64,000 nucleotides of DNA from Capitulum mitella (taxonomy: Eukaryota; Arthropoda; Thecostraca; Pollicipedomorpha; Pollicipedidae). The notes below the pieces were generated by a model. The model saw nothing but the letters and a program-made list of their open reading frames with translations. It had not been told where the DNA came from and ran no database searches. The DNA lies in the NCBI GenBank assembly GCA_030062745.1, contig CP099841.1:23749398-23813397 (forward strand). The letters run 5' to 3'. Every line of letters starts with the position of its first letter. Position 1 is the first letter of the stretch. Positions 35,396-48,634 of the stretch are shown piece after piece. Position numbers and translations under genes: made by a program.

Positions 35396-37019
35396 GTGAG
35401 CAGTGACGCTGCAGGTCAAGGCCGCGCGGCCGGGGTCAGGGGCGGGAGAGACGGGGTGGGAATACCAGTTCGGTAAGGACGATTTAGTCAGACGCGGAGA
35501 ATAACCAATGGATCTGTCGTGTGTGTCTATGAATGGCCGACACCCATCAGTGCTGAAGCGGGTTCAGCACCTTGTTTCGTCCGATTTACCACGTGAAAAT
35601 GACAAAGTCCGAACGGTCACAACCTACATGACCCAGGTGGAACAACGCATAAAGCAAATTTCAGCATTCAACTTTTTCAGCTAAGAATTTAGTGTCTGGA
35701 AAAATGGACTAAGAATGAGCAGTTTTATCACAATTCATTCCCGCACTCTATCGAAGAGGAACAAAGTAAAGTGGCATGTCAACAGCAATAACTTCTTTTG
35801 GGTAAACAGACTTCAAACGGAGTCCTTCCCCGTTTTCAGCCTGGCGAGAAGTTTGAAATTCACCGTGCTTGGCCGTTTAATTTCCCCACTCAATTCCGTC
35901 GCACACACACACAAGGCGAAATTGCCTGGAGTGAACGCCATTCTCGACCGCCCTGCTCAGTCAAAGAACTTCAAAGTGTTTATTATCCGTCGTGGAGGAG
36001 CGTTTCGGCCGGCACGAGGCCCTGGGACAGTTAATTTGCCGCCGGGCCAGGTCGGGCGGCGCCGGACGTGGCCGACTTCCGGCCCGGCCGGCGGCCGTAC
36101 CCGGCGCTCGTTTCCGACCGGGGGCCCATCTTTGACGGGCGTTTTTACTGCCGCGCCGGCGAGCGGCGTTCGACGCGGCCGCAGACTGGTCGTCAGCGAG
36201 CCGCTCCGGCCGGCCCCAACCGCGGCCCGAAACCAGGCGGCACAGCGGCGTCCGAGCCGGCCTCTCTGACCTAGGGAGAGGGACGTCCGAGCCAGCGCAG
36301 TTCGGCCGGGGAGGGATGCCAGAGGGACGGTAGAGCCGGCGCAGCTCGGCCGGGGAGGGGTGTAACAGAGGGACGTCCGAGCCAGCCCAGCTCGGCCGGG
36401 GAGGCGTGTATTAGAGGGACGTCAGAGCCGGCGCAGCTCGGCCGGTAGGGGTGTCAGAGGGACGTCAGAGCCGGCCCAGCTCAGCCGGTAGGGGTGTCAG
36501 AGGGACGTCAGAGCCGACGCAGCTCAGCCGGTAGGGGTGTATCAGAGGGACGTCAGAGCCGGCGCAGCTCGGCCGGGGAGGGGTGTCAGAGGGACGTCAG
36601 AGCCGACGCAGCTCGGCCGGCAGGGGTGTCAGGGAGACGTTACAGCCAGGCCGTCAGCGCGCGGCTCAGCAGGCGGCGGCCGCGGTCGTCAGATGGCGTC
36701 CGCTGGGCGCGGCCGCGCTTATTTGGTTTGCGATATGAATGAGACCGTCGGGGGATGGTGCCAATGGCGCGAGGGCGGGAATGACAATGAACGCCAGAGG
36801 GGAGACAGCCTGAGGCGGACAGAGCGGAGGATCTGGGGCAGGACGGGCGCGCGCTTGTGGCGGGAACAATGCAGGGCTGCCGCACAATGGCTGCGACTGT
36901 GACGGACACGCGACATGACCCGGATGACAGCGTACGTCCTGCGAGCCGTCCGGTGATCGGCGCGGCCGGCCCGGCGCCGACTGGTTGACGTTGCGCAGGC
37001 TTCTCTATGCTGCCGACAG
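35396..37019 (+). other. GPCR intron 3, with a minisatellite
   Basis: This 1624-bp intron runs from GTGAGC to GACAG, phase 1. Its second half contains the 44-bp tandem array at 36277-36640. The array is within 400 bp of the exon 4 acceptor. Confidence 0.75.
36277..36640 (+). repeat. Minisatellite, unit about 44 bp, eight copies
   Basis: Units read AGAGGGACGTCAGAGCCGGC, then GCAGCTCGGCCGG and GGAGGGGTGTC, with length varying by a few bases. The array lies in the last intron of the receptor gene. Confidence 0.92.
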
Positions 37020-37297
37020 GTCGGCGCGCCGGGCTGCCGCACGAGGTGACGCTGCACATCGCGTTCGTCCACTCGTTCGTGAACCCGGCGCTGTTCCTGG
37101 TGCTGCACAAGGGCCTGCGGCGGGCCGCGCTCGAGCTCATCTGCTGCCAGCACGGCGGCGGCGGCGGCGGCGGCGGGGACGAGCGGCGGCCGGCGTCGCG
37201 CGCCCGCCGCCCGGACGCGCCGCCCGCCCGGCAGGACAGCGTCGAGGAGGAGACGTTCCACTCGTACCCGTCGCTGAACCGCTCCTACCTGGCGTGA
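37020..37297 (+). CDS. Rhodopsin-type GPCR, exon 4 (helix 7 and C-tail, stop)
   Basis: The acceptor GCCGACAG|G precedes 37020 and the two remaining bases of a glycine codon join exactly with exon 3. Helix 7 (about residues 306-329) holds HSFVNPALFLVLHKGLRR, where NPALF stands for NPxxY with the tyrosine replaced by phenylalanine. It is followed by a basic helix 8 and two cysteines (C340, C341) that could be palmitoylated. The tail has an eight-glycine run (344-351), an arginine-rich stretch and ends NRSYLA before TGA at 37295-37297. The total coding length of the four exons is 1173 nt. I saw no confident polyadenylation signal close downstream. Confidence 0.85.
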
Positions 37298-40200
37298 GTG
37301 ACCCGCAGACGGCCGACGAGGTCGCGGTCTGCGCGAGCGTCTCAATGGTCGGGGCAGCTTCAAAACGTGAATGGTGTGGTCTCGAAAGACTGATGTGGTC
37401 TCTAGCGTTCTTGCTCGCTCCGCCGCTGACCTATTTTCTGTCCTGGTCCTGCGGGGAATTCTAAGACAGAATTTCTCTCGTCTGTGCCAGGGAATGCTTT
37501 CGGTCGAGTGTTTCTTACAGATTACTTGCTAAGAGCTCTTTCCAGTAAGCCATCTTCAGGAGCGTGGGCTTCCCGCTCAGCTGAGGCTATTACTGTTCCT
37601 GAGGCTGAATCTGATTTCATGGAATTTCAAGAAAAGCCGACAGAAGGATCCTAGTAGCTGAAAGCATGCAGACCAGATCTTAATACAATCTGAAATGGGC
37701 AGACTAAAAACAGGCTTCCCAGCTTCACATCTATTGAATTTTTCACGTCTGGCCTACACAATCCTGCAGTTGAGAGCGATTTAATGTGTACGGAATGTGA
37801 GTAGCCACGCCCTAAGAAACAGCGGTATTATTGAGGAAATCGATATGTGCAAGAACACACATGCGGCAAAATACTGAAGAGACCGAGCCAGCTCGTTCCA
37901 AATGGGGCACGATTTAAATGGAAGCAAGAGCACGTGCTGGTGGCATGACCTCCGCGTGACACATCACATCGTCAAGCATTCATCCAGAGCGAGAAACCCC
38001 GACGAAAACCACACAAAATTAAAGGGCGCAGAATCACACGGAGCCGAGGCCGGCCGGCGGACAGTCCGGCTGACAGACGGCCGAGGCAGCCGGGCGGCAG
38101 CCGCGCCCACCGCCAACAAATCGGCCTCGTTTTCCGGCCCCGCCTGCCCCGGTCGGCGGCGGTACGGCCGGCATGGCCCCAGCACCGGCCGCCGCCGCCG
38201 CCGCCTGCCGGAGACAAACGAGTCGAAAATGCTAAGGCAATTTGGAGGAACGTGGCCCGGGCGCCGCCGCCGGACGCACGGTCGTCGCCATTCCGAATGC
38301 GTCGACGGTCACGTGGTGTGCCAGCCGCCGGCGGCGGGCGCTCTGTGCTCTAAGGAGATGTTTTCGGCGCGTAACAGACGCTCGTGGACAGCGTGGCTGG
38401 CGGAATTGAGGCCGCAGGCACGCGCCACAATTGCCACCGCCAGCGGATGACTGAGATGCTCCGGCGCTTCGTCCACCCGCCAGAGCGAGCGCCACCAACG
38501 CTGGTCGTGTCTCTACAGCGACGTGGGATCCCGTAACTGAGAGGTCTGATAACCATCCGCCACGGCAAACGACAGGACGTGATGCCTCTGCAATAGAGTC
38601 ACCGGCCGACACAGACCCCTCCAGGCCTCCCCGGCACGGCCTTAACCCGCGCCGTCTAACCAGAACCGTCCCTTGGACGGACGCGAGGCCGTTGCGGCGG
38701 GCGGGCGGCGGCGGCGGATGTGTCTGCGGCCTGTTCTGCGCAGACGTCCAGCGGACCCACCCTGGGCGCCCGCAGCCGGCCGAATCGGGCCGCTGATCCG
38801 TGCACAGATGGTGCGCCGCTTATTGCGTCTGGCCGCTATCGGACGGCGGCGCCGCCCGCCCGCCGACGACGGGGCGGCGAACGGACGGAAAGCCCGCTCT
38901 CAATCGCCGCGGCGGCTCGTAAGGCCAGCCGTCCGCGAGATACGCGGTCGAAATCGCCTCCGCGTCCGCCCCGCTGCGCCGCCAACGGCGCCACCAGGCC
39001 GACGTACGGACCGCACGCCGCGCGCCGTCCCCCGATCCGGCGCAGAGATCGCCTCAAGGCGATCGGGGCGAGGTCGCGCGACGCCGCCGGCGGCCGGCGC
39101 TCCGTGGATCTGGCGCCGCCACGTCCGCCGTCAACTGGCGAGCTCGCCGGAGGCGTCGCTGCAATTCTTGGCTCCGATCGAGTCGAGGGCTCTCGGACGA
39201 GGAGTCACAATGCCCGCCGCCGCCGCCCGGCGCCCGACTGACGGCGGCCGATAAGCACACACTCATATCGCGCGGCCGCCGGCGGGGGTGAAGCAGCCGC
39301 CGTTTGAACCGTTCGCGGTCCAGCCGTGCGGCGCCGGACCTGCCGTCGTCCTGATACTAAGAACTGGGAAATTCTAAGAACTTCTAAGAATACCTTCAGT
39401 TCTCTCTGACTGGACCAAATATAGCACTGCGCAACTGTTCCAAAGAAGAGACGTGTGCAGCTTGAAGCCTGAGTCGTTACAGAATCAGATGGGGCGCCCG
39501 GCGAGCGACGCCATCTGTTAGCATGCTAACGACGCCCATCAATATAACAGCACGACCATGATCCGATCCGGAAGGGGCCGGGTTCGACCGTAGAACCCTC
39601 GTAACGACTCCAATTCCCCCCGAATGGCAAACGGACGTTCTCATGGCGGCTGCTTCGAAGACTGCATGAAAATTTTGACCCTCTCGCCATTACCCTCCGC
39701 GACGGCCAGCGAACCGAACCCCGCCGACCGTCCGACCGCAGCGAACCCCGCCGACCGCCCGACGGTCCGACCGACCCCAACGACCGTCCGACCCCGACCC
39801 AGCCCAACCGTACCCCGTCGGCCATCCGCTCACTGCCGCCGCCGGCCGCCCCAGGGTTCTGGGAAGCCGGTCTGCGCCGGGCCCGGCCAAACGAGATCGG
39901 CCCGGCTGCGGTGATTGCAGCCGGCCTGTCTCCGGGTGGCCGCCGCCCGGCCGCGGCTGACCCCGGGCGGGACCGGCCTCGCCGCGCCGTGACGACCTCC
40001 AATCTGAGCTAAAACCAGGTGAAAACGGCACCAGGAAGCCGCTGCCGGCGACGCGGAAGACATGAGCAATCGGCGGAAGGGACGGGAGTCTGTGTCGGGA
40101 CGCGGCACTGGGTCTGCCCGTCTGTCGGTCATCTCTGACGGCGCCGCGTGACGGACGCCGGATGCCGTGGCGACCCGCGAACTGTACCTGGCGACGACCC

Positions 40201-41164
40201 CAGCTGGCGACTGGCGGCTGGGGCCGATCGTGATACTGCTGTCACGACGCTAACAACCAGACACAATCCACCGCATCCGAACTGTTTGGCCCGCCTTCTA
40301 CCACGACATTCTCTCTCGCCAGCGACGAACACCGCGCCTGTCAAGCAGAAGAGCCCCGCGGTGGAAACGTAGTTTAAGCCCCGCCCTCATCCAGGAGTGG
40401 AGGCACTCTGTCTACTCTCGCTCTCCCCCGCAGGGGCGGAGGGGGGGGGGGAGCAGCCTGATGGCTGACACTCTCGCCGACGGCCCGCCGTCCGAGATAA
40501 ACGACCCTCGGCCAGCCCATAAAAGGCAGCGAACACGCCCTCTATAACCAGATAGACGTCACAACAATCGGGAGACAAATGCTCTCCAGCTGCGGCGAAG
40601 AGCCCGCGCAAGAGATTGCTGTTGTTCCTGGCGCCGGCCGGACGTGGCCGTAAATGACGCCATGTACGCGAAGTCCTCAATAGCCCGCGGACGCTGTTCA
40701 ATTCCCTGGGAAAATCACTCTTCACGAAGAGACGGCACAGGAAATATCGACGCTGCTGCGGCGTTCTACAATAGCTGCATCATTACGTTCGCCTGGAATG
40801 TGCCGTCCTCACTCACGCAATCATTCTGAGCGCATGACTCGATCGCTGCACTGTGCCCGGCTCTGGCTATTCCCCACCCGTTGTATGTACCAGGCGCCAT
40901 CGTCCGGGCGGTTTCCCAACCGTCTAAGGGCCGGGTTACACGAATGGCAGAAACGCGCGGCTAGGCGCGGTTCCGCTGCTCGAACGACCACGCCTGTCTC
41001 ACGACTGCCACAACTCATCCACTGGTGGCGTCTCATGACATACTGAAACGTCTTCATGGACTATTGGCGATCAGCGATCACGTTCATCAGTCAGTGACGT
41101 TGATGGTAGGAGGTCTTTCCAGCGACAGATCCGCCCACGATAGCCCCTGTCATTTAAATCATAT
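37298..41164. other. Downstream of the receptor, no further gene seen
   Basis: The first 0.6 kb should hold the 3' untranslated region, but no canonical AATAAA with a clear context was identified. A CCGACCGTCC-type short tandem run is present at about 39715-39800. GC-rich blocks at 38.6-39.3 kb give compositional frames. Confidence 0.45.
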
Positions 41165-41240
41165 TTTTAGATGGCGCAGTAGCCAGCGTGCTGGGCTCCG
41201 GATCGGAAGGTCCCTGGTTCGAATCCGACAACAGGTTCTA
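41165..41240 (+). mobile_element. tRNA-derived SINE head or decayed tRNA (Arg-like)
   Basis: A pol III A box (TGGCGCAGTAGC, 41172-41183) and a perfect B box (GGTTCGAATCC, 41216-41226) are spaced as in a tRNA. The loop region CTCCGGA would give a CCG arginine anticodon. The anticodon and T stems do not pair properly and the acceptor arms do not match, so this is not a functional tRNA. A tRNA-derived SINE is the likeliest explanation. The downstream tail could not be defined. Confidence 0.55.
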
Positions 41241-42894
41241 CCGCAAAACTTTCGAGGCTGCAACACAAACATGGTCATCACCATGAAGAAGTACGCAGAG
41301 TGCGGTCACCCTGCCTCCGCGGCAGGCAAAACCGCCCGTGCAAACTGCACTAACGCGACGCTCCACCGCAGGGACGCCGGCGCCGGCGGCAGCCGCTCCT
41401 GCCACGACCAGCTGTCGGTGCACTCCGGCACCAGCTTCAAAATCTGAGACGAGGCGCGGCGGCTCGGCGGCGGCCCGCCCGCCCAGCCGGGCGCCACCAT
41501 CCACGTGTGACGCGGCGCCGCCGTCCGCCGCGCGTGCCGGACACGTGCCGGCGCCAGCGTCCGCCGGACGTGAGGCGGCCTCGGCAACGGCATCGATTCC
41601 GGCAGGGACCGGGCGGTCCCGCGGCCGCCTCGCCGCGACCAGCCGGGTAACCCGCCGGAGGCTGGCGCTCCCAAGCGCGAGGGCCACGGTCGGCGGGGGC
41701 GCCGTGTCGGCGAGGACGACGTCCTGGGGTGCGGGCGGCGCCAGGCACGCGCCGGGATCGGCGACTGCGCGCGAGGACGCGCCAGGACAGCGCCGGAGGC
41801 GATCGGCGGGGCCGCCAACGACCGGAGCCGGCCCGGAGACGCCAGGCGCCGGCGGGGGCGCCGTGCCGACGGCTGCGGGACGCCGCTGGCATCAGCAGGG
41901 ACGTGCCAGGGCGGGGGCGAGAGGGGGAGGGAGTCGAGGGTGGCGTTGTTACGGCCGGCGGGCGCCGGCGCATATCCGAAGAGGCGGCTGCGGCGGCCTC
42001 GGCCTGCGCCCGCGACGGCGGCCGAGCCGGCCGCGGTCCGACGGAGGTCGACCGACGGCCTCGCGCCGCCGCGCCGAGCTGTAAAAGCTGAGCCCACGAT
42101 GGTGCTATCATGAATGTTGTCCGCCGTGCGGCGGCGAGCTTCTTCTGCCCGTGTCCGACGTCCGGGCGGTCGTGGAGCGACGAGCCGCGACTCGGTTCAC
42201 GGAGGCCGACAACGACGAGCGACGGCGCTCATCGCCGGCGACATCACGCCGACGACATCTGTCAATTCCCTGTGTCAAACATACTCAGCGGTCTCAAGTG
42301 TTTGAGAAGTGTTTATACATATACGTGCGATCAAGTTTTACGCTACCGTCTGCCGACTGCCGCCCGGCGCCGCCCGTCTCACGAGGCGAAGGCCGCGGAC
42401 AGTCGGCGTCGAATCACGTGTGCCGTGTTCCCCACGTTCCCACTAGATGTTCCAACCGCAACGACTGGACCGGACAGGGGTCCTCGCAGCTCTGACAAAT
42501 GCTCAATTTGGGTGTCGGTGCGTGTGTGCGCGCGTGTGAGCGCCGGCGGCCGGCAGGCTCGTGCGAGCCGCGCCCGGCGTTTTGTTCTCGCCGATTCGGC
42601 GCTCCGCTGGACGGCGGCGGCCGGTGCGCTTCGCTCTGCTTCCACTGGGACAAGGCCGCCCTCCGCGCTCGCGGTGTTCCCGGCTCGGCCCAGCTCTGCG
42701 GGCCGCACGGCTGGCGGCGGCGCTTCTCTCCGCAGCGGGTGACCGAGCGCCGGCCGGGCTAGCGTGAACGAGGGCGCTGTTTGGCCAATACACTGGTACC
42801 ACCGAGCGAACGACTGGCAGTCACACGGTCGGACTGAGGGGCACCAGACGCCTCGTCCAGTCGGACGGCGGTTAAACGGGTTCAATCACCAGAC
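41241..42894. other. GC-rich stretch, no gene seen
   Basis: This stretch is strongly GC-rich (41.3-42.1 kb) and produces long open frames on both strands at once, a mark of composition and not of coding. No domain recognised. Confidence 0.5.
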
Positions 42895-43145
42895 GTCCGG
42901 ACCACGTCACACGGGTCAGCGTGTAACGCGATAGCCAAGTAACGTGTAAACATGCAATGATAACCAGTAAGCCACGTATAAAACAAGACACACGGGTCAT
43001 GTCCCAGGGGTCAGTGGGGTTAGTCGCCACTCACGGACCACACCACATTGGTCAGCGGGGTCAGTCGCCTGGCGCACGGACTACCTTACATGGTCAGCAG
43101 GGTCAGCTGCCAGATAAACGGACCGCGTAACAAAGGTCAGCGGGA
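42895..43145 (+). repeat. Loose tandem repeat, unit about 50 bp
   Basis: Three to four degenerate copies share GGTCAGCGGGGTCAG-type words followed by an ACGGACCAC-type word. Degenerate enough that exact ends are uncertain. Confidence 0.6.
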
Positions 43146-46100
43146 ACAATGACCAGACGCACGAGCCTCGTTAATGGTCTCGAGGGACGCCGGCGTCGAA
43201 AAGTCAGGCACGCCCATCGACGGTGGTGCGCCGCCCGACACTCGCGGGAAACCGCAGGACACGCTGTCCGCCGAAGGGCGGGCGGAGCAATCCCGCCCAG
43301 CTCCGGCCAGCCACGTCCGCGCTCGGTAGAAGACCCAGTTCCCCCTCTTTATGTCCGGGCCGCACGAAGGAAACGGGTCAGCGTCCTCCTCCGAGCCTCT
43401 CCGGGCCGTGACGGCGCCGGCCGGTCCGAGCGCGTGGCGCCGGCGGCGCCCGGCGCCGGCTAATGACCTGTGTAATGACGAGCCGGGTCGGCCGCACGGG
43501 TCGCCGCGCCGCGTCACGTGACCCACCGGGACCGCGGGGGGCACCGGAGGTCCGCGGCGGCCGAACAATGGCCGAGCGGTCCTCGTGACGACGGCGTCCG
43601 ACCGCCGCCCGGCCTCCCCGCACCTCCGGGAGAGCCCGGCCCAGGTCCGGTCTCTCACATATGAGAATCTCTGCAGCTTTATGTGACTCGAACCAATGGA
43701 ACCGAACAAAGCGCTTCGAACGTGAATTGCGAGGAAGGGCTCTATGCGGACCAGTGATCACGGGAACGACAGGCGGTCGGCACGGCCCCAGAATGTCTCA
43801 ATGGCGGTTTGAAAGGAGCCCCTTGAGGGACGGCGAGCTGACCAAGCTCTCAAAATGGCTGATCCGCGGTCATGCCCGAGAAGACGCTGCCGAACGGGCA
43901 GTTCGTGCATAAAAGAACCACTGCCGAAGCAGTGGTGCTCGTCGTCGCGTCACGGCTCCGACAGCCCGTGACGGATGACGGCGGCGGCCGAGCGGGCGCA
44001 GCTGACGACAGGCCGGCCGGCGGGGACGCCCCGACAGGGCCGCCGCGCGCTGCAGCACGGTCAATACCGAGCCACGCTCGGCCAGCGCCGCCATGAAAAC
44101 TTGACTCGAAACAAGACAGCTGGACTCGCCGGCGCAAATCCGCGTGCCATTTGCAGCGGGCCCGTGAAGTTCGCCCGGCACTGGTGAGCTGCGAGCTGTG
44201 GGCGCCGGCACGCCGGCACGGACAGTGACGAAGTGGTCCGCGGGCCGGAGGCGACAGCTCTTACAGCACTCAGCCGAGTGCCGCCAACCAACACGACATG
44301 TACGTCAGTGATCCAGTGGCGGGGAGTGATTCACGCGTTGGCAGTTGGCAGGAGCACGTGGGTATGCAAGTGAACTCCAGCCTAGCGTTTTCATGACTGT
44401 CTCTGAAGCAATTCCTCTCTGAGACAGGCGCCATGCGCTCTCGTGCAGATGACGGCGAATACTAAGCAGATTGTCTCCGAGCCCCGCTAAACCCGTGAAC
44501 AAGCTGGTATGTGCACTGATATCTTCCAGACCAGGTTGAATCAAGTGACGCACATCAGTTATCAACGAATACTTGATAATTCCCAGTTATACCTCATAAT
44601 TAAAAGAAAAAGACTACGGATTTCAGATCAAGGATAACAATTGTAACAACAAGGATCGATGTCCTTCCATGTTGCATCCGCAAAGCAATACAATTTGATG
44701 GCTACGAGGAAATCTCTAACAGATACCAGACCGGTAAATATCAGCTTTGATCTATTTGATGCGTCCTGAACCATGCCGACAACAAAACTGGTAACAAGTT
44801 TCAACAAAGCCTTGACAATGACCTTTTCATTTCGCACATCTGAGGCCACAACCTCCCCCTAAACTCAAACGAAGCGGACAGACCACGTAAAACTCTGCCG
44901 ATCCTAAATGGCAGCGTGGGCTCCCCAGTCCATCCCCATCACACAGTCATGCCTACCAAATCCAGAGCGCCTCGCTCGACCCAAGGCGACGCAGGCCCGA
45001 ATGTATTCACGGCACGGGTTGGACTGTCGACCGCGACGATCCACGGCGTAACTTTGCCCCGACGCCGTCCCCCTGACCTCCGAGCCTGAGAGCGGCGCGC
45101 CAGACCGCCGCCGGGCATGCGTGCGGCGGAGGGCACGGTCTCGGTCGTACGGGTGAAACCGCCCCCCCTCCCAATTACGGCCGGAGCCAGAGCCGGAGGC
45201 ACTACCCCGCCGCCCCCGGACGGGGAGGGGCGGCAGGAAGGGAGGAGGGTAAATGGTGCCGTTTGTTTCACTTACACGGGCGGCTGCAGCCGGGCAAGGT
45301 TCAGCCAGAGCACCACCGCAGACCGATGAGCAACCGGGGACTTGTGCAACGGCACACGCCCGTCCAAACTCGAGCCACAAACAAGCAGCACAGGACGTTT
45401 TGGCAATCAACGGTGTGACTGATGTTAGTCGGCCAATAAATGCCATTGTCAAGGGGTCAACGAATGCCAGAGGAGAAAAACGAAAATACCTGGAAAATTC
45501 AGGAAGAAAACAATGGCAGGGAACGTCAAGAACAGACTTCTCTTCACCATACCATATATATGCAATGTCATATATAACACTGACTGATCTGTGTTAGAGA
45601 AGTCTATGCGTCAAGGCAACAAGCAATAACATACCATACAATAACATACCATTTGTTCGCGTGAAAAATTAAGAAATGAAGCCAGAATAAATATACCTAT
45701 AACACTTTACCCAGCATTTTTTGACATCAGAATGAACGCTGCTGCAAAATCACGTGCTAGGATCATGTTTTCATCCCGAACGGCTTTGCAATGTGCCAAC
45801 TGAATCATCGTGAGCATCCGCAGCCTGCTCATATTTACGACATTAAGCCGTCAAGCTTCATCACGCCACAAATGGCGCAGTGGCGACAGTCGGGGCAGAC
45901 AAGAACGTTACAGCCACTGGCTGTATACAGACGGGATAAGCTGACGGTAAAAAACTTGGCTCAGGTTTTCTAAAAACGCTTTGAACTCCGCGAGCCCGGA
46001 CGACCGTCAGCAAAATCGTTTGGGAGCGATCTGGAGCCACTGGCTCGTATGATATGAATCGTTAGCTGATAGCCCGCCCGTCTTGTATTGCTTGCAGAAT

Positions 46101-47329
46101 ACCACAGGGTCAACTTCGGCAGAAAAGAAATGAACTGAGCATCGGATCTCTACAAGTATCTCTTCCTCCACAACGCAACCTGCTGCAACTGACAGCAGCC
46201 TTTATAAAAAGGATGAAAAGACGTATCCCCCTATTTGCGCTTTCATACAACACAAGACATGACCGGTGGAAAGAACTAGGTCCTACGCAGCAGACCTCCG
46301 GTAATGTATCCGCAAAAGTCCGCAGGATAACACCAGCAGCGTACCGCTTCCTAGTTATTTGGGTTTCAGTTATTTGGTGTTACGACGCGTAACAACGTGG
46401 CCTTACAGCTACCATTCTCATGCCTGAACCGTATCGTAAAACACTCAATGCAGCTATAAGGCTCCATCGAGGCTTCTGTGTAAATCACCAGCAAATCAAC
46501 AATGGAAGAAAATAGAGGCATCCGATTCGGAGATGAGTCGCCACATATCCCCATACCCATCTTCATCTATTTCTACGACAACGCAGATACAAGGCGACAG
46601 CAAACAATATCAGGACCTACCACACAGCAAGAAGAAAAAAAAAAAAAAACAAATTTAAGAATAGTAGAGCAGGACAGGCGGACTGAACGTCACAGGTGAA
46701 AGAGATTTTGGTTCGCAGTGACGGCAGCCTGCCATATGAACAGCCCACGACTATGACACGATTGCGGCAAAACGAAACACAGGGTGCAAGAGTACAGCCA
46801 GAATCACGTGAAATACTGACAACCGAAGTGAAAAAGATACTCCCAAGGAAAAGAGCGGAAAAGAGCGCAGAGGTCGACAGAGAGGGGGAGAGATGGGTAG
46901 AAAAGCAGAGCATCGAACTGGGACGGAAAATGACAAAGGCACAATAACCGGAAGACAGAACCCAAAAGTATACACAAAAAAAGTAGGCCAGAAAGACGAA
47001 TGGCGTAAGAAGAGTTATGGGACAGAGAAAACACAAGAAACAAGAAAGGCACGAAGAAGGCTGACAGATGAGCGAGATACATAACGACGGAGGCAGCGGC
47101 GAGTGACTGCCAAGGCCGACGGCAGCTGAGCTGGCCGACGACGGCGGCAATGACAACCGGCGGGAGGCAGGCGGGGAGCGGCGGCCGGGAAAGGAACACA
47201 GAGAGTGGGCCGCCGCCACGCGGCCCCGCCTCTATCGGCCCTCGCCCGCGGCGCCGCGGCCAGCCACGGCCGGCATCGATCCCGGCCCAGCACTGCCGAC
47301 AGCCCGACGGCCCGACGGCATGACAGCCC
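43146..47329. other. Mixed stretch, no gene seen
   Basis: AT-richer between 44.3 and 46.6 kb. A 15-bp duplicated word (CAATAACATACCAT) occurs at about 45624-45653 and a poly-A run at 46635-46649. No exon or RNA gene recognised. Confidence 0.45.
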
Positions 47330-47520
47330 GGCGCCGGACAGTCGGACAGCAGGACAGCCGGACAGCCGGACAGCGGGACAGCACGACAGCCGGCCAGACA
47401 GCCGGATAATAAGACGGCAGGACTGCTGGTCGGACAAGCGGGCTGCCGAACGCTGGACGGGCAGCGGCAATGCAGGGCAGGACAGCCGGACAGCCGGAAA
47501 GCCGGACGAGCCAGCGCACT
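47330..47520 (+). repeat. Short-unit repeat of GGACAGCC
   Basis: Irregular tandem copies of an 8 to 10-bp word (GGACAGCCGGACAGC and variants), with gaps. Confidence 0.75.
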
Positions 47521-47624
47521 CGATCGACCGCGGGCCATCCCCGCCGCAACCGCCGATCCCGGAGAGCTCTTTCAGCTCTCTGCCGGCGCCGGTCGTCCCG
47601 TCCGCCGGCCCCGCCCGACACCAG

Positions 47625-47735
47625 CCCGGCGTCACGTCTCTGGAGCCCTGCACCACGTCACCCGAGGCCGGCGTCACGTCACCGAAGCCTGGTGTCACGT
47701 CACCCGAGCCCGGCGCCACGTCAGCCGTTTCCCCG
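47625..47735 (+). repeat. 24-bp tandem repeat
   Basis: About four copies carry CACGTCACCCGAGCCCGGCG. Read in one plus frame they give the eight-residue repeat GVTSPKP-like, but there is no supporting gene structure. Confidence 0.75.
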
Positions 47736-48634
47736 GCGGCGCCGGCCCGCACACCTCGCGCGGTCTCGACGCGCACCTGTCGCCGCCGGCCGCATCCGTG
47801 AGGTCCGGCGCCGACCGCCGGCCGCCGGCCGCCCCGTGAGAACGAGCCCTTCCGGGCCGGAGCCGGCCATCAGCGGCGGCCATTCGTCTTCATGAATGGT
47901 GGGCCTCGCGGGAGCGACCCGCCTTTGGCCGCCCCGGCGCGGGCGCGGCGGCGTCGGCTGCCGGCTCACGGCACGAAACACCGCCCAAATGAGATGCAAC
48001 AACGCCCATCTGCGCCGCGAGTGCCGGTACTCCTCCGTGCCGCATGTCCACCGTCCAGCTGCCGCGCCGGTCGCCGCCGTCAGCTGCCTCGCACCCTGCG
48101 TCGGTGCCCCTTCCCTGGCCCAATTTCAGGAGGTCTCCGCGCGGCGGCGAGCTGCGTTCGCGTGTCTGCGTGCGGTGGGCGATGGCAGCATCAGGGGACC
48201 GTGCGGCCGTGTTTTCCGGATGATCTCCCCCCGACCCCTCTTCCGTCTCCGGCCGTCACGCAGTCGCTGGCTGGCTGCCAGAGATAACTCATCCATAAGA
48301 GCACCATGTGCTCCCCGACAGCGCGGGTCGACAGCACCAGCCGAACGGAGTCGAGACGGCACGCGCACGCCGTCCGCACACCGGCGTGCCCGATGGGCTG
48401 CCTCTCGACGACCATCCGTGCGCGGGACATCACCACGGCTCACGTGACACCACGGGCTGCCTCGTGCGGGTGTGTATGTGGACGGGTCCACAAACCTCTG
48501 CAGAATTTACCACCACGCCAACTGGCGCTGCATGTACAGAAATGCTTAATGAAGCTCGAATCTCCCACCCCCCTCCAGTTGGTAAGCCCGAGCAGGATTC
48601 TCGCGCGACGACATCAGGCGAGCCAGTTCTAAGA

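Noticed and set aside
41238-42111. Several 140-260 codon frames on both strands
   Set aside because: Simultaneous long frames on both strands reflect very high GC content and few stop words. No domain or splice pattern.
43680-43700. GACTCGAACC as a minus-strand tRNA B box
   Set aside because: No A box at the right distance and no cloverleaf arms.
23143-44322. CCAGTGGCGG words as ends of one transposon (23143 and 44313)
   Set aside because: The flanks do not match each other, and the same ten bases also occur inside the LINE near 16100, so chance is enough to explain them.
46617-47219. 200-codon minus-strand frame beginning near a poly-A run
   Set aside because: Low-complexity serine/leucine/phenylalanine sequence without domain or splice support.
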